Positions 1 to 4,552 of a DNA stretch of 5,860 nucleotides are shown piece by piece. Under the pieces are notes generated by a model, which saw only the letters and a list, made by a program, of their open reading frames with translations, searched no databases and was not told the origin of the DNA. Location: positions 1 to 5,860 of the forward strand of contig CAZNWH010000123.1 in NCBI GenBank assembly GCA_964576765.1, in the 5' to 3' direction. Each line of letters opens with the position of its first letter. The first letter of the stretch is position 1. Both the position numbers and the translations under genes were made by a program. This DNA comes from Hellea sp964576765 (lineage in GTDB: Bacteria > Pseudomonadota > Alphaproteobacteria > Caulobacterales > Maricaulaceae).

Positions 1-254
1 GTTAACTCCGAATTATGTAAAGGGTATTGATCTAATGTATCTCCTAAATTGTCTTGGCTGCGTCCCAAAAATATATCACTGATCTTTTGGTAGGCAATTA
101 TTTCCTGTGTTCTTGAACCCTGATTTTGAGTATTTTTTGCGGTATTGAAAACTTGGCGAGCTAATTCAACTGGGAGGTCATCATTTGAAGTCGCCTTGGG
201 GCAATATGAAATAGCCAATAAAACAAATATAGCTATTTTGATAACATATCCCAT
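1..254 (-). CDS. Partial gene for an exported protein of unknown function (N-terminal 84 residues)
   Basis: An open frame runs from ATG at 254-252 to the left window edge without a stop (84 full codons), so the C-terminus is outside the window. The N-terminus reads MGYVIKIAIFVLLAISYCPK: a short lysine-containing start, a hydrophobic core at about residues 7-17, then a polar stretch, as in a Sec signal peptide. Cleavage would fall near residues 21-23. Cys18 is preceded by Tyr and does not make a normal lipobox. The mature part is polar and probably helical; the segment around residues 51-63 (EIIAYQKISDIFL) resembles one helix of a TPR-like repeat, which is a weak hint only. An in-frame TAA about 30 bases upstream leaves this ATG as the likely start, with no clear Shine-Dalgarno. 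It begins 40 bases after the terminator of the micro-ORF on the same strand, with no obvious promoter of its own. Family not recognised. Confidence 0.62.
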   Translation of the reverse strand, partial: MGYVIKIAIFVLLAISYCPKATSNDDLPVELARQVFNTAKNTQNQGSRTQEIIAYQKISDIFLGRSQDNLGDTLDQYPLHNSEL

Positions 255-293
255 AATGGGACATATCTTGAAGGATGAGAGTTACTAAAACAT

Positions 294-317
294 AAAAAAA
301 GTGGCCTAAAAGGCCAC
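294..317 (-). terminator. Rho-independent terminator after the 17-codon ORF
   Basis: On the minus strand a perfect 7-bp GC-rich stem (GTGGCCT / AGGCCAC, 317-311 with 307-301) with a 3-base loop is followed directly by seven T residues (300-294). The plus strand has no T run after the hairpin, so it acts only for minus-strand transcripts. It lies about 50 bases after the stop codon of the micro-ORF and 40 bases before the next start codon. Confidence 0.85.
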
Positions 318-322
318 CTGAT

Positions 323-338
323 TTGATTATAAAATCAA
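323..338 (-). other. Short AT-rich inverted repeat in the 3' UTR of the micro-ORF
   Basis: TTGATT (minus strand 338-333) and AATCAA (328-323) form a 6-bp stem with a 4-base loop, six bases before the terminator stem. It could form a second hairpin in the transcript. It is too weak and AT-rich to call a regulator by itself. Confidence 0.3.
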
Positions 339-366
339 TAAGCTCCCCACACGCAAATTAAATTAA

Positions 367-420
367 TTAATAACCTGGTCCGTTGCCAAGTCCATTTCCG
401 TAGGGAAAACGTGTAGTCAT
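367..420 (-). CDS. 17-residue glycine-alternating microprotein (candidate)
   Basis: ATG at 420-418 to TAA at 369-367 encodes MTTRFPYGNGLGNGPGY. From residue 7 the peptide is Tyr-Gly, Asn-Gly, Leu-Gly, Asn-Gly, Pro-Gly, Tyr: glycine at every even position from 8 to 16, with tyrosine at both ends of the run. It has one arginine, no acidic residue, no cysteine and no membrane segment, so it does not look like a hydrophobic type I toxin. Evidence that it is a real gene is the full set of signals around it: a near-consensus promoter about 40-68 bases upstream, AGGAG nine bases before the ATG, and a rho-independent terminator after it. The YGNG string recalls the YGNGV motif of class IIa bacteriocins, but that is only a 4-residue match and those peptides are much longer. 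It could be a signalling or modified-peptide precursor, a leader peptide, or a translated part of a small RNA. No processing enzyme is visible nearby. I do not recognise the family. Confidence 0.6.
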   Translation of the reverse strand: MTTRFPYGNGLGNGPGY

Positions 421-429
421 CGCTTATCG

Positions 430-434
430 CTCCT
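430..434 (-). promoter_or_regulatory. Shine-Dalgarno AGGAG of the 17-codon ORF
   Basis: The minus strand reads AGGAG at 434-430, nine bases before ATG at 420. It is the best-placed ribosome binding site in the window and fixes the start of the micro-ORF. An inverted copy of the TTAACTATA repeat (minus strand 442-434) ends on its first A. Confidence 0.75.
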
Positions 435-455
435 ATAGTTAAGTTTCATGTGGAG

Positions 456-518
456 GTTAACCATATTTGTTAACTATAAATCTGTCAATAATATTAACTA
501 TATTTATTAACTATAAAT
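456..518. repeat. Two paired 13-bp direct repeats, likely operator array
   Basis: Four head-to-tail copies of a 13-mer sit on the plus strand: GTTAACCATATTT (456-468), GTTAACTATAAAT (469-481), ATTAACTATATTT (493-505) and ATTAACTATAAAT (506-518). They form two 26-bp pairs that differ at only three positions and start 37 bp apart. The first pair covers the spacer and -10 of the promoter; the second lies just upstream of the -35. A fifth copy of the core, TTAACTATA, is inverted at 434-442 next to the ribosome binding site. The order fits cooperative binding of a regulator, with the promoter-proximal pair placed for repression. The regulator is not known. Confidence 0.6.
460..488 (-). promoter_or_regulatory. 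Sigma70-type promoter of the micro-ORF
   Basis: The minus strand has a perfect -35 TTGACA (488-483), a 17-bp spacer, and -10 TATGGT (465-460, four of six matches to TATAAT). Transcription would start near 451-454, giving a leader of roughly 30-35 bases before the ATG at 420. Two of the direct repeats cover the spacer and the -10, so a protein bound there would block polymerase. Confidence 0.75.
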
Positions 519-580
519 AGGAACGTATATATCTATAGGAAAAGTATCACCTTTTTTGAAATCTTTGATAGGCAAATTTA

Positions 581-597
581 ATGACGCATGGCGTCAT
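581..597 (-). terminator. Small hairpin after the decarboxylase, possible weak terminator
   Basis: A perfect 7-bp inverted repeat (ATGACGC / GCGTCAT, loop CAT) starts three bases after the decarboxylase stop codon. On the minus strand it is followed by TAAATTT rather than a full T tract, so it would be a weak terminator or an mRNA 3'-end stabiliser. The remaining stretch 519-580 is AT-rich and shows no gene. Confidence 0.4.
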
Positions 598-600
598 ATT

Positions 601-2010
601 TTAGCTCAGTTTTTCATCACCTAATTTTATGACCCATTCAATCAGCATATCCAGATCGCTTTTTTGCGTCCGGTGATTGGTGAGGTTCACTCGAATAGCC
701 AGCTGGCCATTTATGGTCGTGCTGGATGGCGCTGCAATGCCGCTTTCTTGGAGTTGCACAACAATATCCGTATTGTTTTGATCTGAATTCATGTCGAACT
801 TATATCTGAAACAGCAAATATTAAGTGGAACCGGGGCAAGCATTTCCAGTTTTGGTGAGGCTTTGACGAGGCTTTCCAAATATTGCGCTTGTTCGATATT
901 GCGCTCTATAACATCAGTAATCGCGTCAATGCCGTGAGTTTTGATATGCGTCCAAACTTTAAGCGCGCGAAAACCGCGAGACAGTTCCGGTCCGTAATCC
1001 ACAGCCCAGAAATCTCCGCCCGCAAGGCCTCGGTCTTTGCCGCGTAAGTATTCAGGACGCCTAGCAAAGGCTTGGCGGTGGAGTAGAGGGTCACGAACCA
1101 ACACACAGCCCGCATCATAATTGACTTGCCACCATTTATGAAAATCAAAGGCGAGGCTATCCACGCGGGAGAGCGCTTTAAGGCGGGCTTTAGCCTGCTT
1201 GGCTAAAACCGCAGTTGCGCCAAAGGCTCCGTCAACGTGAAACCACAAATCTTGCGCCTCGCATATATCGGCAATAGCGTCCAAATCATCAATCGCGCCT
1301 GTATTGACGGTTCCAGCCGATCCGATAATGGCGAAAGGGATATGGGCGAAGGCGCGGTCTTTTTCAATCTCGGCTTTAAGGGCGTCCAAATCCATTTCGA
1401 AATCATCGTTGCATTTAATTTTACGCAGATTGTCTTTGCATATCCCCAACATGTCAAAAGCGCGGCCAATACAGCTATGGGCTTGTTCGCTGGCATAGCC
1501 CACTATACAGGCCTCGGGATTGGTATTTTCATGCTTTTTCTGGTGTAAATCCCGTGCCGCTTTGAGGGCGACAATTGTCGCCATAGAGGTACCGCTGACA
1601 ATCAAGCCCGAGGTCTCTTTGGGCATGCCCATAATCTCGGCCATCCAGCGAATAACTTGTTGTTCAATATGCGGGGCGACATGGTTACGCCCGCCCGCAT
1701 TCACATTCATAGACGCCCCAGCAATTTCCGCCAAAATATTCGATGGCGCGCCTGCCCCGTTTACCCAGCCAAAAAAGCGCGGATGCGTATTTCCGGGACC
1801 GTGGGGCATGATCTCTTGGAGGGTGTCATTCATAGCCTCATAATCCATCGGCCCCATAGGAAGCGGCTCTTTTATTTTTTCCGCTAAGTCTTTGGTAACA
1901 GGCGTCCAAACTCTGCCTTCACGGGCCTGTTCCAGCTTATCCAGACTGGTATCAAGCATGGCATGGGCAGCTTTACGGAACGCTTTCCAATCTTTGGGGT
2001 CGAGAGTCAT
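601..2010 (-). CDS. PLP-dependent group II (aromatic-L-amino-acid type) decarboxylase
   Basis: A 469-residue fold-type I PLP enzyme of the DDC/GAD/tyrosine decarboxylase family, expected to decarboxylate an amino acid to its amine in the cytoplasm. In order: a DDC-like N-terminus (DWKAFRKAAHAMLD, 7-20), the substrate-site motif HPRFFGWVNG (76-85), SGTSMA (139-144) for phosphate binding, SEQAHSC with the PLP-stacking His178, SAGTVNTGAIDD (231-242), HVDGAFG with Asp260 that pairs with the pyridine nitrogen, and FHKWW with the Schiff-base Lys292. SRGFRALKVW (344-353) is also typical. Length is normal for the family. The mobile catalytic loop (about 320-340) may carry Phe334 where animal DDC has Tyr332, but the loop has extra residues and I cannot align it surely. 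Substrate is therefore unassigned. The ATG gives the full conserved N-terminus but has no good Shine-Dalgarno. It lies 53 bp after the DgkA-OpgB fusion with no terminator between them. Confidence 0.92.
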   Translation of the reverse strand: MTLDPKDWKAFRKAAHAMLDTSLDKLEQAREGRVWTPVTKDLAEKIKEPLPMGPMDYEAMNDTLQEIMPHGPGNTHPRFFGWVNGAGAPSNILAEIAGASMNVNAGGRNHVAPHIEQQVIRWMAEIMGMPKETSGLIVSGTSMATIVALKAARDLHQKKHENTNPEACIVGYASEQAHSCIGRAFDMLGICKDNLRKIKCNDDFEMDLDALKAEIEKDRAFAHIPFAIIGSAGTVNTGAIDDLDAIADICEAQDLWFHVDGAFGATAVLAKQAKARLKALSRVDSLAFDFHKWWQVNYDAGCVLVRDPLLHRQAFARRPEYLRGKDRGLAGGDFWAVDYGPELSRGFRALKVWTHIKTHGIDAITDVIERNIEQAQYLESLVKASPKLEMLAPVPLNICCFRYKFDMNSDQNNTDIVVQLQESGIAAPSSTTINGQLAIRVNLTNHRTQKSDLDMLIEWVIKLGDEKLS

Positions 2011-2063
2011 GAGAAGGCAATAAGGTTTTGTGGTAGGAGTAGCAATGAGGAAAAAGAAACAGC

Positions 2064-4379
2064 TTAATCAAGAAAAGATAGTAGTTCTTGTTTTAACAAA
2101 ACTCCTCTTGGGCCAACAATTTCACTATACTTAATGTCTCCATCTTTATTTCCTATACTCCAACACCAAGGATTACCTTCTGGAGGTATCTTGAATTTAG
2201 GATTGCGTTCAATCATAGGATCACATGCATCAATCCAGACAAAATCATGTCCCTTAGGAAGATAATCTTTCAGGTCTTTAGGAGAGGCTTTATTTTTGAA
2301 AATCACTTCCAATACATCATGCTCATCATCAAGCTTAAAAAGGACAGGAAGAGGCACACTACGTTTTTCCAGCTGCAAAGTTTTCTTATCAAAGTTAACT
2401 TTCATCTTTTTAGTTAAATTCGGGTAATTCCACAACCGCTCAATCAATATGTCTTTAGCCTGTCGAAGAATTTTGTTGTGCTGTCCTTCCGCATATTCAA
2501 CAAGCGTAGGAGCTTCATTTAACAAATTCCGACCAAAACCGAATTCATTAATGTTCATTCCGAGCTGGGAGAGGATTGTTGCGCCTACGTCGAATTGTGA
2601 TCCGTTACGTTTTATAAGGCCATCATTATTTGGATTGTCGTCAAGTATCAGGAATAAGTTTCGCCGCTCACCTTTTTTTGAAAGAGTTGTAAGTTCATCA
2701 ATGCTTCTCATTGAAAGGTGATCGGAAGCAATCACAATGATTGTATTTTTCAACCCGTCCAAATTTCTCAAATTTTGCACGAACTCATAGATCATTTTAT
2801 CGGAACACTTTATAGCGTTTAAAAATGTATTCTTACCGTCTCCATAAGTTATATCTTTACATTGCGGTGTTTTATGCCCGTTTGGCGCGTGCGTGTCTAA
2901 GGTTAAACCCATGACGGCGAAAGGCTTATCTTTTTGCATGAGGTCTTTAACTTCACTCAATAATTCCTCAAATAAATAGGGGTCTGTTAAGCCCCACCAT
3001 GTAAATGAACTTGGCGCTGTTATTTTCTTTTCAAAGTATTCACGTCCTTTAACGTCAAGAAAGCCATGAGATTTTAAGAACTTTCCCTTACCGGCAAATT
3101 CTAATTTGGCGCCTCCCATAAAGGTCGTATTGTAACCGTTTGCCTTGAGAATATCTCCCATACATATAGCTTCAGGCATAAACTGATCTACTTCTGAAAC
3201 GGCATTGCCTTGCCCAGAGGTATAAAGAGGAACGCCGCATTGTGTAGAAACAAGGCCAGCTATCGTCCAGCCTGACCCCAATGTATCGATTATATCAATG
3301 AAGGAGGTCGATTCTTTTTCTAATGCAGATAAATTTTCCGCCAAGCCAGGAAAACGCGCTTCATCCAAGTAAGTTCTTTCTAGGCCCTCAAGATATAAAA
3401 AAACAATATTTTTCTTATTTGTCAAAGGTTCTATTTGTGGGAGTGTATAAAAATCAAGCTGGTCAGCCAAAACCATGTTTTCTACAGCCTCTTTTATGAG
3501 GCTAGCCAAATTTAACGAAATAGGATTTATTATCATTGCGCATGATAAAAAGATGGCTGCATTCCAGGAGTATATTTTTGAAGGCGAGGGAGGTGCTTTT
3601 GAATGAACTTTATTTATTTTTTTCTCGTTTCCTTCCCATCTAATCAGAGTAATAATTTTTTTACTCAAATAAAACTTTGCTTTACCAAAAATATCACTGG
3701 TTAACACAAGGGTAAAAAGGGCCAATATAACCGAGAGAATGGACACAGTAATTAAAGCCCAGTATTCTCTGAGTCCAGCGCCTCCAAATCCTGTCTTTAG
3801 ATGAAAAAGAACCTTTTCGTCTATACCGCCCCCTGTGAAATAACTTGCAGCATTATGGGCTATAGACCCTATAAATAAAAATCCGATAATACCAAGGAGA
3901 GCCCATTTGAGTTTGCCTTTGAATGATATTTTCACAAGAGAATAAATGGCTAAAATTATAAATAAAAGCGCTAAAAATGTTCGTCCTAATGGTGCTGTAA
4001 GGATATTAAAGAAATGCCCCCAATCAGCCGTTAATACAACACCTGTGATAAAAACGAAAATGGCCATTAAAATGCACATGACAGCAAAAGAGCCGAGATC
4101 CTTCGCATTCTTTCCAGCCTCGGAAAACTCTGGTGAAATTTTGTCAATAACGACTTCAATCGCTGTATTTAAAGCTTCTACTGCTATCAAAATAGAAAAA
4201 ATGAAAATCAAATATAAGAAACTAGAACGAGGTTCCCCAAGTAAAAAAAAGAAGACAAATAACACACAAAAGAGGTAAACTTCTAACCTTGCAGCCATTT
4301 CGCTTTTCAATAAAAAACACAGACCCTGCCAAGAATACTGGGTCGCATTTTTAATCTGGTTTGCCGCTTTTATTAACAT
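2064..4379 (-). CDS. Fusion of diacylglycerol kinase (DgkA) and phosphoglycerol transferase I (OpgB/MdoB)
   Basis: One unbroken frame of 771 residues carries two enzymes. Residues 1-120 are a full DgkA: SEMAARLE (Glu27, Glu33), VEALNTAIEVVIDKI (Glu68, Asn71, Glu75, Asp79) and NAKDLGS (Lys93, Asp94) match the active-site residues of the E. coli kinase, with three membrane helices (about 34-49, 53-70, 98-118). Residues about 133-771 match OpgB: four more helices (133-149, 158-174, 207-228, 273-293), the ASYFTGGGID loop (178-187), then a periplasmic sulfatase-fold domain. That domain has LYLEGLERTY (metal ligand Glu331), the nucleophile Thr372 in WTIAGLVSTQCG, DTHAPNG (His497) and SDHL (Asp553, His554). 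The FVWID and WCW segments near the end also match OpgB; about 110 C-terminal residues of the E. coli protein seem absent. Lysine-rich loops at 150-158 and 229-271 fit N-in, C-out with seven helices, which puts each active site on its normal side. OpgB transfers phosphoglycerol from phosphatidylglycerol to periplasmic glucan and leaves diacylglycerol, which DgkA phosphorylates. An in-frame TAA nine codons upstream leaves this ATG as the start; the ribosome site is weak. The gene is more AT-rich than its neighbours. Confidence 0.93.
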   Translation of the reverse strand: MLIKAANQIKNATQYSWQGLCFLLKSEMAARLEVYLFCVLFVFFFLLGEPRSSFLYLIFIFSILIAVEALNTAIEVVIDKISPEFSEAGKNAKDLGSFAVMCILMAIFVFITGVVLTADWGHFFNILTAPLGRTFLALLFIILAIYSLVKISFKGKLKWALLGIIGFLFIGSIAHNAASYFTGGGIDEKVLFHLKTGFGGAGLREYWALITVSILSVILALFTLVLTSDIFGKAKFYLSKKIITLIRWEGNEKKINKVHSKAPPSPSKIYSWNAAIFLSCAMIINPISLNLASLIKEAVENMVLADQLDFYTLPQIEPLTNKKNIVFLYLEGLERTYLDEARFPGLAENLSALEKESTSFIDIIDTLGSGWTIAGLVSTQCGVPLYTSGQGNAVSEVDQFMPEAICMGDILKANGYNTTFMGGAKLEFAGKGKFLKSHGFLDVKGREYFEKKITAPSSFTWWGLTDPYLFEELLSEVKDLMQKDKPFAVMGLTLDTHAPNGHKTPQCKDITYGDGKNTFLNAIKCSDKMIYEFVQNLRNLDGLKNTIIVIASDHLSMRSIDELTTLSKKGERRNLFLILDDNPNNDGLIKRNGSQFDVGATILSQLGMNINEFGFGRNLLNEAPTLVEYAEGQHNKILRQAKDILIERLWNYPNLTKKMKVNFDKKTLQLEKRSVPLPVLFKLDDEHDVLEVIFKNKASPKDLKDYLPKGHDFVWIDACDPMIERNPKFKIPPEGNPWCWSIGNKDGDIKYSEIVGPRGVLLKQELLSFLD

Positions 4380-4552
4380 GACGCCACTTCTAGATTTTTC
4401 TGATTAACACTTTTATGACACAACACAACTTAAAAGTATTTCGACGTTAAGGGCGGCGTTTATGTGTCCATTTAGGCTGAGAAAACTCAAACTATTCGCG
4501 CTTTTTGTTCCTCATTAGTTAAGGGCTGTGTGCCTACACTTTCTGCTTCTTC
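4380..4552. other. 173-bp intergenic gap between cobT and the DgkA-OpgB gene
   Basis: It should hold the 3' end of the cobT transcript and the promoter and leader of the fusion gene, but I see no strong sigma70 promoter and no hairpin with a T run. Weak minus-strand -35-like elements (TTGTGT near 4412-4422, TTGAGT near 4484) lack a good -10 at the right distance. The only short inverted repeat, TGAG-TTTT-CTCA near 4475-4486, has a 4-bp stem. The word GTTAAGGGC occurs twice (4446-4454 and 4518-4526) without other structure. The two genes may be read together or from a promoter type I cannot recognise. Confidence 0.5.

Noticed and set aside
367..420. Reading the YGNG string as a class IIa (pediocin-like) bacteriocin
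   Set aside because: Only four residues match; those peptides have a double-glycine leader, cysteines and over 35 mature residues, none of which is here.
1..600. CRISPR array or mobile-element ends in the repeat-rich left region
   Set aside because: The 13-bp units are head to tail with no unique spacers of uniform length, and there is no transposase, terminal inverted repeat pair or target-site duplication.
2045..2134. 29-codon plus-strand ORF starting MRKKKQLNQEK with AGGAG five bases upstream
   Set aside because: It is antisense to the 3' end of the well-supported DgkA-OpgB gene and has no plus-strand promoter; the amino-acid bias follows from the other strand.
4447..4515. Minus-strand frame MRNKKRE, an amber stop, then FEFSQPKWTHKRRP and TAA, in the cobT to DgkA-OpgB gap
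   Set aside because: It looks protein-like on both sides of the in-frame TAG, but there is no Shine-Dalgarno, no known match, and 22 codons is too short to argue for suppression or a pseudogene.
4462..4518. 18-codon plus-strand ORF (MCPFRLRKLKLFALFVPH) with AAGGG eight bases before the ATG
   Set aside because: No promoter or terminator on the plus strand and no recognisable family; a lone AAGGG is easily chance, unlike the full set of signals at 294-518.
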